Shown here: one piece after another, positions 33,446 to 42,528 of the stretch
Position numbering within the stretch: the stretch's first letter is position 1
How the letters are laid out: the number at the start of each line of letters is the position of its first letter
From: Pseudomonas sp. GM79
GTDB lineage: Bacteria > Pseudomonadota > Gammaproteobacteria > Pseudomonadales > Pseudomonadaceae
Assembly (NCBI RefSeq): GCF_000282495.1
Contig: NZ_AKJE01000075.1
Span: 62,001 to 126,000, forward strand
Direction: 5' to 3'
DNA length: 64,000 nucleotides
Translations under genes and position numbers: made by a program
Notes under the pieces: generated by a model
What the model was told of the DNA's origin: nothing
The model's input: only the letters and a program-made list of their open reading frames with translations
Databases searched by the model: none

Positions 33446-34030
33446 TCAGCTTGGATGCTGGCTGGTGACTTTCAGCACATCGGTATAGGTCACCACAACG
33501 CTCTGCCCAACTTTCAGATCTTTCAATTTCGCCTGGACTTCAGGCCTTTCGACGTTGACGGTTTTTGATTGGCCGGCCGGGTTCTGGAAGGTGACCTGGT
33601 TTTTCTTCAGGTCGATGTGGGTGATTTTCAGTTGGACCTGTACCTGACGGAAGGCTTCGCCGCCGGGGTTGGGGTTGTCTTTGGTGGCGCGGATTTCGCC
33701 GGTATGTTCGATGGAGCCTGGCAAGCCTTTGTCGATGTCGGTGTCGAGGTAGGCCGCGATCGAGCGGATGACTTCGACGTTGACCTGGTCACCGACTTTC
33801 AGTTTGCCGAGGTTTTTCGCCTTGTCGCTGAGTTGTACATGGACCTGCCGACCTTCCGCGCCTTCAAGGACGACCTGGTGTTTGGCGGCGTCGACCGCCA
33901 GGACTTTGGTGACGACCTGATCAGCTTCCATGACGGCGGACAGCGGGATGTCTGCGGCAATGGCGCTGAGGCTGGCGGTGGACAGGAGCGTGGCGAGGGT
34001 GATGGCTTTTGTCAGTGCGTTGAGCTTCAT
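33446..34030 (-). CDS. Exported protein of unknown function, beta-rich
   Basis: The 194-residue protein has a signal peptide (MKLNALTKAITLATLLSTASLSAIAA, cleavage after AIAA) and no other membrane segment. The mature part alternates short beta-type strands (VVTKVLAVDAAKHQVVLEG, KVGDQVNVEVIRS, ...QVQLKITHIDLKKNQVTFQN), twice following the same plan, suggesting a duplicated OB-like or small beta-barrel domain. It is monocistronic and periplasmic; function unknown. Confidence 0.75.
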   Translation of the reverse strand: MKLNALTKAITLATLLSTASLSAIAADIPLSAVMEADQVVTKVLAVDAAKHQVVLEGAEGRQVHVQLSDKAKNLGKLKVGDQVNVEVIRSIAAYLDTDIDKGLPGSIEHTGEIRATKDNPNPGGEAFRQVQVQLKITHIDLKKNQVTFQNPAGQSKTVNVERPEVQAKLKDLKVGQSVVVTYTDVLKVTSQHPS

Positions 34031-34116
34031 AAGCGATACTTTCCCTGTGATGGATGGCAGCAGACAGCTCTCTATCCAGGTTCGGCGCCGTCTGTGCCGA
34101 TGAGCATAGACGCTGA

Positions 34117-34290
34117 TCAGGGAGTTTCCGCTGTTTCTTGCGCGGTGGATTCTCCGCTGTCTGTGCCCTTGCCGCTTTCCTTGCGCCGGGTCGGGTCGGT
34201 GGGACGCAGGGCGTCGTTGTCGCGCTCGACTTCGCCTGGTGGCCGGGGTTCGTCGGGGTTTTCCGAGGGACTGGTCGGTTTGCGATTCAT
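34117..34290 (-). CDS. Small Pro/Glu/Arg-rich protein
   Basis: A 57-residue, hydrophilic, apparently disordered protein from the ATG at 34290 (MNRKPTSPSENPDEPRPPG), with GAGGA seven bases upstream. The in-frame Met 36 bases further up lacks a site. The codon pattern and a homologous-looking partner gene 10 bases upstream support a real gene. Function unknown. Confidence 0.55.
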   Translation of the reverse strand: MNRKPTSPSENPDEPRPPGEVERDNDALRPTDPTRRKESGKGTDSGESTAQETAETP

Positions 34291-34300
34291 GGGGATGTCC

Positions 34301-34543
34301 TCAGGCTTCAGGATCGTCGACTTCATGGGCGACGTTCACGGCGGGCGAGTCTTTGTGGGATTGATCGGCCTTGGTCTTGAGGATCTGCCATTGAGCGAGG
34401 TCGATGGCGCCCTGCCCCAGCAGATCGTCGGCGATGCGCAGCAATTCGCTGTAATGCGCGTCGGGGGATTGCTGCCAGTAGGCTTTGTCGTCGAACAGCC
34501 GCTGCCATGTGGCAAGGGTGGGCGGTTTGAGGTCGTCGCTCAT
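34301..34543 (-). CDS. Small hypothetical protein
   Basis: An 80-residue acidic helical protein (MSDDLKPPTLATWQRLFDD start, ...LLRIADDLLGQGAIDLAQWQ) preceded by GGAG on the minus strand. It is probably in an operon with the small Pro/Glu-rich gene downstream. No family recognised. Confidence 0.65.
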   Translation of the reverse strand: MSDDLKPPTLATWQRLFDDKAYWQQSPDAHYSELLRIADDLLGQGAIDLAQWQILKTKADQSHKDSPAVNVAHEVDDPEA

Positions 34544-34627
34544 GGCGGGCTCCTGCCGGTATTATTACGGTAGAGAGATGGAGGTCTCTGGGAGTTCCTG
34601 TGGATTGGACGCATTAGGAGCAGGATC

Positions 34628-34657
34628 AAAAGATCGCAGCCTTCGGCAGCTCCTACA
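34628..34657. repeat. Single REP half
   Basis: AAAAGATCGCAGCCTTCGGC followed by AGCTCCTAC is one arm of the REP family seen at 6889 and 17478; a short CTCTTTTGATC remnant lies about 40 bases on. Confidence 0.65.
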
Positions 34658-34709
34658 CCGACCGAGTACACCCGCGTCATTGCGGCATACGCATAACCCT
34701 CTTTTGATC

Positions 34710-35783
34710 TTAATACCCGGTCATCTCCAGATAGCCCTGCCCGCGATGGCTGCCGCTCAACCGCACCGGTCCTTCCCAATAGGGAATGCGCAAGTCCATC
34801 CAGGCCTTGGGGTTGAGGGCGTTGATGGTGATTTCGAGGTGCTTGGCGGGTATCTTGATCGACCAGCTCACAGGCATCGAGCGGCCAGCGACATTGGTCT
34901 TCTCCTGAGGGGTGAGGCTGATGTCGTCGGCGTGCAATAACTGCGTCTGCCCTTGAGCGTCGATCCAGGTGCCGGTGAGGTATGGCGCGCCTTCCTTTTG
35001 CCGCATGCGATAGAGCATGACCTGTTCGCCGCTGTCCAGGTGCAGGGAGAACCAGTCCCAGCCGGTCTGGTTGGCGGTCAGGGGTTGGCTGCTCCACTCG
35101 CGGTCGAGCCAGGCCGGGCCGCTGACCGTGTAGGTTTTGCCATCGATTTCCAATGTGCCACTGGCCTGGAAAAACGGTTGGCTGTAGTAATACGAAGCCT
35201 GGCCTTGTTCGGATTTCTGGCTGAAGCCTTTGTCGCCCTGAAGCACCAGTGGGCGTGTGGAGGTCAGTCGCAATTGGTAGCTGAAAGCCTTGTCGCGAGC
35301 GCTGAGTTGCAGGTCCGCCAGCGGGTTTTCATCGGAAGCCTGACTGCTGAAATGCCAATCGTCGATCCATGCCTTGAACGGCGTCAGGCTCACGCCAGCC
35401 TGGCCGACGCCGCCTCGGGCGTAGCGTTCGGCGGCATGGTGCACCGTGGCGGAAGTCACGGCCGCATGGCCCAGCCAGATGGTCTGATTGCTCCAGCCGG
35501 GTTGCTCGGGGGTCGCTTTCAAGGCACTGCGAAACAGCGTCCATTGCGCGCCGAATTCCTGGCCCTGATCGTCCTTGAGGTTGGCGGTGACGTACCACCA
35601 TTCGATGCGAAAACCATCGTGGGGGCCGTGATCCGCCGGGAAGCTGAATACCCGGCCGGGCACCACCGGGGTAAATGCGGCGGCCTGATGGCCAAGGCCG
35701 GCGAAGCCTTTTTCCGGCGCAGGTGTGTTGTCGCATCCATTCAGCAGCGCGGCCAGTAGCAACACGCCGACCTTAATCTTCAT
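34710..35783 (-). CDS. AttH/CrtC-like lipocalin-domain lipoprotein
   Basis: From the ATG at 35783 (MKIKVGVLLL) the 357-residue protein has a lipoprotein signal peptide (LLNGC lipobox near residue 17). The rest fits the AttH/carotenoid 1,2-hydratase-like lipocalin fold: HGPHDGFRIEWWYVTANL, TIWLGHAAVTS, SGPAWLDREWSSQPL and GWDWFSLHLDSGEQVMLYR. The start overlaps the permease stop. In such operons it works with an FtsX-type permease and an ATPase as a predicted outer-envelope export system of unknown substrate. Confidence 0.82.
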   Translation of the reverse strand: MKIKVGVLLLAALLNGCDNTPAPEKGFAGLGHQAAAFTPVVPGRVFSFPADHGPHDGFRIEWWYVTANLKDDQGQEFGAQWTLFRSALKATPEQPGWSNQTIWLGHAAVTSATVHHAAERYARGGVGQAGVSLTPFKAWIDDWHFSSQASDENPLADLQLSARDKAFSYQLRLTSTRPLVLQGDKGFSQKSEQGQASYYYSQPFFQASGTLEIDGKTYTVSGPAWLDREWSSQPLTANQTGWDWFSLHLDSGEQVMLYRMRQKEGAPYLTGTWIDAQGQTQLLHADDISLTPQEKTNVAGRSMPVSWSIKIPAKHLEITINALNPKAWMDLRIPYWEGPVRLSGSHRGQGYLEMTGY

Positions 35784-38244
35784 GAGCAAACGTCCTCAGC
35801 AGATCCGCCGGTTGCGTGCGATACAGCGAGTACAACGGCCATGCGGATGCGAGCAACGTGGCGAGCAATGCCAGGCCCATCAACTGCAACAGTTGCAACG
35901 GAAATACCCGCAACGGCAAACGCCAGCCGAAGGCCTGAACGTTGATCACCGTGTCCAGGCACCACGCCAATGCGATACCCAAGGGCAACGCCAGCACCAG
36001 CGTCAGTACCGCCAGCAACCAGGTTTGCCCGAGATTCAGCAGCATCAGTTGTCGACGGGTTACGCCCAACGCCCACAGCGGTGCAAGTTGCCCAAGGCGG
36101 CTTTGGCTCTGGGTCAGCAGGCTGATGAACAGCGCCACGCCCGCGACGCACAGCGTCAGGCTGTTGAGCGCGGCGGTGGCGGCGAAGGTGCGTTCGAACA
36201 CTTGCGTGGACCAGCCCTTGAGCCGGACCTGATCGACGATACGGCTGTCGTCCAGGGCGAAGCGTGCTTGCAGCGCGGTCAGGAACCCAGGGATCGATGC
36301 CGGTTCGATGCGCAGGTTGAAACGGTTAGGCGTCAACTGCGGCCAGCCGCGCAGCAGATGATTAATGTTGACCAGCAGATGCCCCTTGGGATTGCCGTAG
36401 TCGGCGTAGATCCCGACGATCCGCGGCGACCATGGACCATTCGGCGTGGCGATCGTCAGATGATCACCGAGCCGTACCTTCAACCGTCGGGCCAATTGTT
36501 CGCTGAGCATCAGCGCGTCGTCCTTGGCCAGTCGCTCCCAAGGGTTGTCACCCAAGGCTTCCAGCAGCGGCCAGTGCTGACGATAAGTCGGGTGCTCGAT
36601 CACGCCAAAGACGTCCGCCGGCCAGCCCTGTAACTGGATCGATACCTGCCAGTTCGGTAGCACTGCGGTGACTTGGGGTTGTTGTTTGAGCCAGGTGTGC
36701 AGTTCTCGAGCCTGGGCGGGATTTTGCGGATTGAGGTACAGCTCGGCGGTCAACCGTTGTTCGAGCCAGTTGCTGAAGGTCTGACGGAAACCGGCGGTCA
36801 TGCTGCCGGCGCCGATGTTTGCCGCCAGCGCCAACAACAGCGCCATCAAGGCCAGGCTCAGGGCCGGCAGTTGCTGGCGGCAGTCGGCGAGAAACCATTG
36901 GCCGAGCACCGAACGACTGCGCCCAAGCACCCAGTTGAGCACGCTGTTCAACACCACCGGCAAGGCCAGTGCGGCGCCGATCAACAACGCGGCCATCAAC
37001 ACGAAGCCACTGCTCAGGCTGTCGCCGAAGCTTAATGCCAATAACGCGATCACCGCAGCCATGGCGGCGACCCAACCTTGGCGCCGCAACCAGCGCGCGT
37101 GGGCCTGATGCCAGGCTTGCGGATTGGCCAGCGCCAACAACGGTAACCGCGCCGCCCGTAGCAAACTGTTGGCGCCGGCCAGCAAAGCGCCGAACAGGCT
37201 CAGGCCGATACCGCTGAACCACCACAGCGGACTGAGGTTCAGCTGCCCCGGCACTTCGGCGCCGTACAAACCGCGCAGGCTGGCGGCCACATCCGGCAAC
37301 AGCACGCCGGCCAGCAGGTAGCCGCTGACGACGCCGGCGATACCACCAATCAGCGCCAGAGCACCCAGCTCGACGGCAAGGCAGGCAATCAACATGCGGG
37401 CACTGACCCCGCAGGCGCGCAGGGTTCTGAGCAAGCTTCGGCGTTGCTCCAGCGCCAGGCCGATCGCCGCGTGAACGATGAACAGGCCGACCACGAACGA
37501 CAGAAAACCCAAGGCATCGAGGTTCAGGTGGAAGCTCTCGGTCAGGCGCGCGAGGTTGTTTTCTTCGCCGCTGCTTTTGAACTGGAGTTGGCCCTTGAGC
37601 TCATCAGGCAGGGTCGCGGTGAAATCCTTGGGCAGCAGCAGCCGTGACAATTGATCGGGCAATTGCAGAATCTGTTGGGCGAAGCCGATGTCCACCAGCA
37701 ACACACCGGGCGCCATGTCGGTCTGGGCACGCAGCGGCGGCAAGGTGACTCCACTCTGGGCTACCGGGGTTTCACCTTCGCGCAAGCCCAACGCCTGTAA
37801 AGTCTGCGGTGAAATCCAGGTGCTGCCCGGCGGGGTGAAAAACTCGACGATCTGCTCGATCGGCAACGACCGCCCGGCCACTGCGGAACCAGCCGGCAGC
37901 GACACCGGCTCAATGCCCATTAACTGCAAGCGCTGGTCTTCATGGCCATTGAGCGTCACCCGGCCTTGCAATACGGGTGATACCGGCCAACCCGCACGAC
38001 GCAGATCGACAAACACTTGCTGGGAAAACACCCCACCGCCGAGTGCCGTGAGACTGGCTTGCGGTTCGCCGCCGATCAGTTGACTGGCCCGGGCGTAGCT
38101 TTCTCGCGCCTGGCTGTTCAGCGCTTGCACGCCAGTCAGCAGGCTGGTGGCGAGCCAGAGCCCGGTCAGCACACTGAAAAATTGCACCGGGTGCTGTCGC
38201 CAATGGCTAAGCAGCGCCCGCAGCGTCTCACGAAAAACCCGCAC
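35773..38244 (-). CDS. ABC transporter permease, FtsX/MacB type
   Basis: The protein has about 823 residues from the GTG at 38244, or 834 from a GTG at 38277 that would overlap the ATPase gene by 32 bases. It has a first hydrophobic segment near the N-terminus, a large periplasmic region, three FtsX-type segments around residues 245-360, about four more in the middle and a second FtsX block at the C-terminus: the two-copy (about 10 segments) permease plan. Together with the ATPase and the AttH-like lipoprotein it resembles AttEFGH-like/LolCDE-related systems. Confidence 0.85.
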   Translation of the reverse strand: MRVFRETLRALLSHWRQHPVQFFSVLTGLWLATSLLTGVQALNSQARESYARASQLIGGEPQASLTALGGGVFSQQVFVDLRRAGWPVSPVLQGRVTLNGHEDQRLQLMGIEPVSLPAGSAVAGRSLPIEQIVEFFTPPGSTWISPQTLQALGLREGETPVAQSGVTLPPLRAQTDMAPGVLLVDIGFAQQILQLPDQLSRLLLPKDFTATLPDELKGQLQFKSSGEENNLARLTESFHLNLDALGFLSFVVGLFIVHAAIGLALEQRRSLLRTLRACGVSARMLIACLAVELGALALIGGIAGVVSGYLLAGVLLPDVAASLRGLYGAEVPGQLNLSPLWWFSGIGLSLFGALLAGANSLLRAARLPLLALANPQAWHQAHARWLRRQGWVAAMAAVIALLALSFGDSLSSGFVLMAALLIGAALALPVVLNSVLNWVLGRSRSVLGQWFLADCRQQLPALSLALMALLLALAANIGAGSMTAGFRQTFSNWLEQRLTAELYLNPQNPAQARELHTWLKQQPQVTAVLPNWQVSIQLQGWPADVFGVIEHPTYRQHWPLLEALGDNPWERLAKDDALMLSEQLARRLKVRLGDHLTIATPNGPWSPRIVGIYADYGNPKGHLLVNINHLLRGWPQLTPNRFNLRIEPASIPGFLTALQARFALDDSRIVDQVRLKGWSTQVFERTFAATAALNSLTLCVAGVALFISLLTQSQSRLGQLAPLWALGVTRRQLMLLNLGQTWLLAVLTLVLALPLGIALAWCLDTVINVQAFGWRLPLRVFPLQLLQLMGLALLATLLASAWPLYSLYRTQPADLLRTFAHED

Positions 38245-38245
38245 T

Positions 38246-38914
38246 TCAGCGCTCGTCCGCGCCAGCCAGACGGCCACCGTGCAGCACCACTTTGTCTGCC
38301 AGCCGCGCGGCGACCCGTGGGCTGTGAGTGACCATCAACAAAGTTGTCGGGCTGTCGTCGAGCAGTTCCAGCAACAACTTCAACACCTCATCGCTGGTGG
38401 CTTCATCAAGGCTGCCGGTGGGCTCGTCGGCCAGCAGCAGTTTGGGTTGCGATGCCAGGGCGCGACCTAAGGCGACCCGTTGCTGTTGCCCACCAGACAG
38501 TTGCTCCGGATAGCGCCGCAGCAAATCTCCCAACCCAAGACGTTGCACCAGATGCGCCTGCCAACGTGGATCGTGGCGCCCGGCCAGCCGCGCCTGAAAC
38601 GCCAGATTGTCTTCAACGCGCAAACTGCCGATCAGGTTGAACTGCTGGAACACCAGACCGATTTCGGTCCGCCGCCAGTTCGCCAATTGGCTTTCGTTCA
38701 TCTGCTCCAGCCGATGTTCGCCGCTGCGGATGCTGCCGCGGTCGACCTTGTCCAGCCCGGCGATCAGGTGCAGCAAGGTGCTCTTGCCACTGCCCGACTC
38801 ACCCATCAGCGCCAGGCTGCTGCCGGGTTTCAACGTGAGGTCGACGCCTTGCAATACCGGCAGCGGGCCTTGGGGGGTGGCGTAGCTTTTGAAGACGCCC
38901 TGGACCGAAAGCAT
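38246..38914 (-). CDS. ABC transporter ATP-binding protein (LolD/MacB type)
   Basis: The 222-residue ATPase shows Walker A (GESGSGKST), Q-loop, signature LSGGQQQRVALGRAL, Walker B (KLLLADEPTGSLD) and H-loop (MVTHSP). The single-domain size and DEPTGSLD signature fit LolD-type ATPases that partner FtsX-like permeases. First gene of the three-gene minus-strand operon. Confidence 0.92.
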   Translation of the reverse strand: MLSVQGVFKSYATPQGPLPVLQGVDLTLKPGSSLALMGESGSGKSTLLHLIAGLDKVDRGSIRSGEHRLEQMNESQLANWRRTEIGLVFQQFNLIGSLRVEDNLAFQARLAGRHDPRWQAHLVQRLGLGDLLRRYPEQLSGGQQQRVALGRALASQPKLLLADEPTGSLDEATSDEVLKLLLELLDDSPTTLLMVTHSPRVAARLADKVVLHGGRLAGADER

Positions 38915-38979
38915 GGGGGGAGACTCATTGAAGGCAGTGGGCCTAGGATAGCGGACGGCAGCAGGACCGCGTTATCGTT

Positions 38980-39073
38980 CTTCGCGAGCAAGCCCGCTCC
39001 CACAGGGATCGTCGGTGTACGCAGAATCTGTGGGCACATCGGTCAAATGTGGGAGCGGGCTTGCTCGCGAAGG
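38980..39073. repeat. REP inverted pair
   Basis: Two inverted copies of the 'gtgggagcgggcttgctcgcgaa' REP (38980-39003 and 39048-39073) lie between the ABC operon start and the 3' end of the sulfatase-like gene. Confidence 0.85.
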
Positions 39074-39097
39074 GGCCCGCTCAGCCAACAAACCACC

Positions 39098-40795
39098 TCA
39101 CTGCCCCACCGCCACACTCGGCACCACCCGCCCCGGCGTCACAATGCTGTTCAGATCAATGTGCTTCCACTCCGGCTTGGCCCCCAACCGTGCATTGAAA
39201 CGATAGTTAAAGGTGAAATCGTCCCCCGTCTGCACACTTAGCGGTTTGCCATACACCGCCTCAATCCCCGCCAGGTCATAACCCATCACCTGCAGTAACG
39301 TCGGGAAGATGTTGTAGTGACTGGAGCGATCCTTGTTGGCCGGCAATTGCGCCTGCCAGTCCAGGGTCTGCAAACCGCTGCCCGAAATCACCACCAACGG
39401 CACCAACCCTTCCTCCTCCACCGGATCATCACCGCAGTGCGTATTGAGCCCCGGGTTACCGCGCTCGTGGAGATCCTGCCCGTGATCAGAGGTGTAGATC
39501 AGCAGCGCATGGCTCAGATCCGCCTGAGCAAACACCCGTGCGAAGAACTCGCCGACATTCCACAGCACGGTATTTTTATAGGCGTTGCGGTACAGCAACC
39601 AATCATCCGGCTGACCGTTGAAACCATCGCGTGTGCCCGTGTCCGCCACCTCGACAAACTGCCCACGGGGCAATGTCGGGCGGTAAGCCATAAACGCATC
39701 CGGGTACTTGTCGTGTACCGGAAAATGCGCACCGACCTTGTTGATCACTACCAGCTGCGGCTTACCGTCGTTGAGCAGCTCGATCAGCTTGGCCGCCGCT
39801 GCCATGTCGCGGTCACGCACGCTGGTGCGGTCGAATTGCACGAACTCGTCGATGTCCTTTTGCTCGGCAGCGTTCATCAGGTTCTGCAAGTTGCCGCCGG
39901 TGCGCTGGGAGTCGATGTAAACGGTGCGCAGCCCGGCTTTTTTGGCGTACTGCCAGATCGACGGCAATGTGCTGTTGATCCGCATGTAGTCGGCGCGGGT
40001 GCCACCGTAGCGCAGGGTGACATTGGTGTCGGCGCTGCAATTGGCGATGGACGCCGCGTAGCCATAATTGAAGATGTCCACGCCCGGGCGCGGCTCCTTG
40101 AGATTGCTGTGCACACCGAACGGCGTGTTGATGTCCAGGTAGTTGCCGGAAATGCTCTCGTCGATGATCAGCACAATGTCATGCCCCACCGGCTGATCGA
40201 TGCGCGGCAGGCTCACTGGCTCACGCGGGCCGACGGTGTTGTGCAGCGCTTCATAAGTGAACAGATTCAGATAGGCCAAGGGTGTGTACATGATCGGCAA
40301 GCCACGGGCACCCTCGCCGGCCCGCATGAACAGCACGGTGCTGAGCATCAGTACCCCGAACACTGGCGCCGCCACCAACAGTGCACCCGGTAATGGCGCC
40401 CGTCGACGCGGCTTGAGCCCGAGACCGAACAGCAGCAACAAACCACTGAACATCGCGCTGATGATTGCATCGCGGTACTGGTACGCGGCCTCTTGAATGA
40501 ACCCACCGGAATACACCAGCGACACAAAACTGCTGTAGGTCATGTAACCGGCAGTCACTTGCGTATAGACGTCGAAGAACACCGCCGAGCCAGACATCAC
40601 CAACGCGAACAGATGACGGATCAGCGTCTGACGGATGTACGCGGTCATGAACAATGCCACTGTCAGCACGACGAACATTGCGCCATACAGCAGCATAGGA
40701 AAACCGATGCCCAGCGCGTCAAGGCGATCGAGGTAGTAGTCGTAATTCTTGAGTAAATACAGAACCAGCAACAGTTCCTTGAGGTAACGGATCAT
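39098..40795 (-). CDS. Membrane sulfatase-family protein (phosphoethanolamine-transferase-like)
   Basis: From the ATG at 40795 (MIRYLKELLL) the protein has 565 residues: about five membrane segments in the first 200, then a periplasmic alkaline-phosphatase-superfamily domain. Motifs are HDIVLIIDESISGNYLD (metal-binding Asp/Glu), NCSADTNVTLRYG with a candidate Thr nucleophile, KVGAHFPVHDKYP and YTSDHGQDLHERGNPGLNTHCG (Asp-His metal site). This plan is that of EptA/CptA-like transferases that decorate lipid A or other envelope glycans, and of OpgE-like enzymes. The upstream Met at 40927 adds 44 unlikely residues. It is divergent from the polysaccharide cluster. Confidence 0.78.
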   Translation of the reverse strand: MIRYLKELLLVLYLLKNYDYYLDRLDALGIGFPMLLYGAMFVVLTVALFMTAYIRQTLIRHLFALVMSGSAVFFDVYTQVTAGYMTYSSFVSLVYSGGFIQEAAYQYRDAIISAMFSGLLLLFGLGLKPRRRAPLPGALLVAAPVFGVLMLSTVLFMRAGEGARGLPIMYTPLAYLNLFTYEALHNTVGPREPVSLPRIDQPVGHDIVLIIDESISGNYLDINTPFGVHSNLKEPRPGVDIFNYGYAASIANCSADTNVTLRYGGTRADYMRINSTLPSIWQYAKKAGLRTVYIDSQRTGGNLQNLMNAAEQKDIDEFVQFDRTSVRDRDMAAAAKLIELLNDGKPQLVVINKVGAHFPVHDKYPDAFMAYRPTLPRGQFVEVADTGTRDGFNGQPDDWLLYRNAYKNTVLWNVGEFFARVFAQADLSHALLIYTSDHGQDLHERGNPGLNTHCGDDPVEEEGLVPLVVISGSGLQTLDWQAQLPANKDRSSHYNIFPTLLQVMGYDLAGIEAVYGKPLSVQTGDDFTFNYRFNARLGAKPEWKHIDLNSIVTPGRVVPSVAVGQ

Positions 40796-41175
40796 GGTGA
40801 TTACAGCACCTCCGTGGCCAATGGATGGTCGGCCATTTTCTGACACTAGCACCGAGCCTTCGAAGCGCAAGAAATACCGGTTTTTTCCCCAAAGCGTCAA
40901 AAAAACGTTGCCTCGAATCTGACACACTCAAGCGTCTGTAACCCTTGTGTTTCAAGCCCTACGACCGTTTATCGTTTTGTCAAAACCCTCAGAAACCCCT
41001 CAAAACCGCAGTAAATCCAGCAGCGGCAAGCACTTGATGGCAAAAAGCCCGTGAAACCGGGGTTTTCCCGGTCGCGCTACCCGTCATTTTGCTGACTCGC
41101 TTTCCCATGGCTAGGCTATACCCCTTTTGACAGTCTCACTTCAGTTACATCCACCGTTTTACGAGGCACGCCAAT
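40796..41175. other. Divergent intergenic region before the exopolysaccharide cluster
   Basis: A 380-base gap between the sulfatase-like gene and the UDP-glucose dehydrogenase must carry both promoters. The sequence contains TTGCTG (41089-41094) with TAGGCT 17 bases later, and TTGACA (41127-41132) with no good -10. I see no gene and no decisive operator. Confidence 0.4.
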
Positions 41176-42528
41176 ATGGACGTGAGCGTATTTGGTACGG
41201 GTTACGTCGGTCTGATACAAGCCGCGGCATTGGCCGACGTCGGACATCGTGTGCTGTGCGTCGACATTGACCTCAACAAGATCAAGCAACTGCAACAAGC
41301 CGTGCCCCCGATCAGCGAACCGGGACTGTCCAGCACACTGGAAGACAACATCAAGGCCGGTCGCCTGCTCTTCTCCACCCAGGCCAGTGACGCGGTCGAA
41401 CACGCGGAGCTGATTTTCATCGCGGTGGGCACTCCCGCCGATGAAGACGGTTCCGCCGACCTCAGCCATGTGCTGAATGTCGCTCGGCAAATCGCCAGTT
41501 TCATGGAGTCCGATCGCACCCTGATCATCAAGTCCACCGTTCCGGTGGGCACCGCGGACCAAGTGGCGAGCGCTGCCGACGAAGAACTGCAACGCCGTGG
41601 CAAACAAGCGTTGAACGTACGGGTGGTGTCCAACCCGGAGTTTCTCAAGGAAGGCAGCGCCCTGGCCGATTGCATGCGCCCGGACCGGATCATTGTCGGC
41701 ACCAATGACGATGAAGCGCGCAACCAGTTGAGCGAACTCTATGCACCGTTCTGCCGCAACCGCGAAAAGCTCATGTTCATGGACAACCGCAGCGCCGAGC
41801 TGACCAAGTACGCCGCTAACGCAATGCTCGCCACCCGCATCAGTTTCATGAACGAACTGGCCAACCTCACCGAGTTGCTGGGGGCCGACATTGAAGCGGT
41901 GCGCAAAGGCATCGGCTCGGACCCGCGCATCGGTTACCACTTCATCTACCCCGGCTGCGGTTTCGGCGGCTCGTGCTTTCCTAAAGACCTGCGAGCTCTG
42001 CTGCACACCGCCGAACATCACGGCATGTCATTGCGCCTGCTGCGTAGCGTCACCGATGTGAATGACAGCCAACGGCACATCCTCTTCAGCAAACTGCAGG
42101 CGCTGTTTCCCGATGGCCTGGTCGGCAAGTCCATCGCGATTTGGGGCCTGGCCTTCAAGCCCAATACCGATGACATGCGCGAAGCGCCCAGCCGTTATCT
42201 GATGGAGGCGCTGTGGGCCGAAGGTGCGAGCGTGCAGGCTTACGACCCGGAAGCCATGTCCGAGTGCCGGCGCATTTACGGCTACCGCAATGACCTGCAC
42301 CTGTGCGCCACCCGCGACGACACCCTGGAAGATGCCGACGCGCTGGTGATCTGCACCGAGTGGAAGAACTTCCGCGTGGTCGACTTCGATCTGCTGGCGA
42401 GTAAATTGCGCGCGCGGGTGATTGTCGACGGGCGCAATCTTTACAACCCGGAGCACGTAGCGGCGGCCGGTTTGCACTACAGCGGTATCGGGCTTCGGCA
42501 CATCGTTCCCGAGGCGCCACGGCCATGA
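41176..42528 (+). CDS. ugd: UDP-glucose 6-dehydrogenase
   Basis: The 450-residue protein has the NAD-binding FGTGYVG (Gly7, Gly9, Gly12), VGTPADEDGSADLS, NPEFLKEGSA around residue 153 and the catalytic Cys267 in YPGCGFGGSCFPKDL. It oxidises UDP-glucose to UDP-glucuronate. It is the first gene of the exopolysaccharide operon and overlaps the epimerase gene by 4 bases. Confidence 0.95.
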   Translation: MDVSVFGTGYVGLIQAAALADVGHRVLCVDIDLNKIKQLQQAVPPISEPGLSSTLEDNIKAGRLLFSTQASDAVEHAELIFIAVGTPADEDGSADLSHVLNVARQIASFMESDRTLIIKSTVPVGTADQVASAADEELQRRGKQALNVRVVSNPEFLKEGSALADCMRPDRIIVGTNDDEARNQLSELYAPFCRNREKLMFMDNRSAELTKYAANAMLATRISFMNELANLTELLGADIEAVRKGIGSDPRIGYHFIYPGCGFGGSCFPKDLRALLHTAEHHGMSLRLLRSVTDVNDSQRHILFSKLQALFPDGLVGKSIAIWGLAFKPNTDDMREAPSRYLMEALWAEGASVQAYDPEAMSECRRIYGYRNDLHLCATRDDTLEDADALVICTEWKNFRVVDFDLLASKLRARVIVDGRNLYNPEHVAAAGLHYSGIGLRHIVPEAPRP

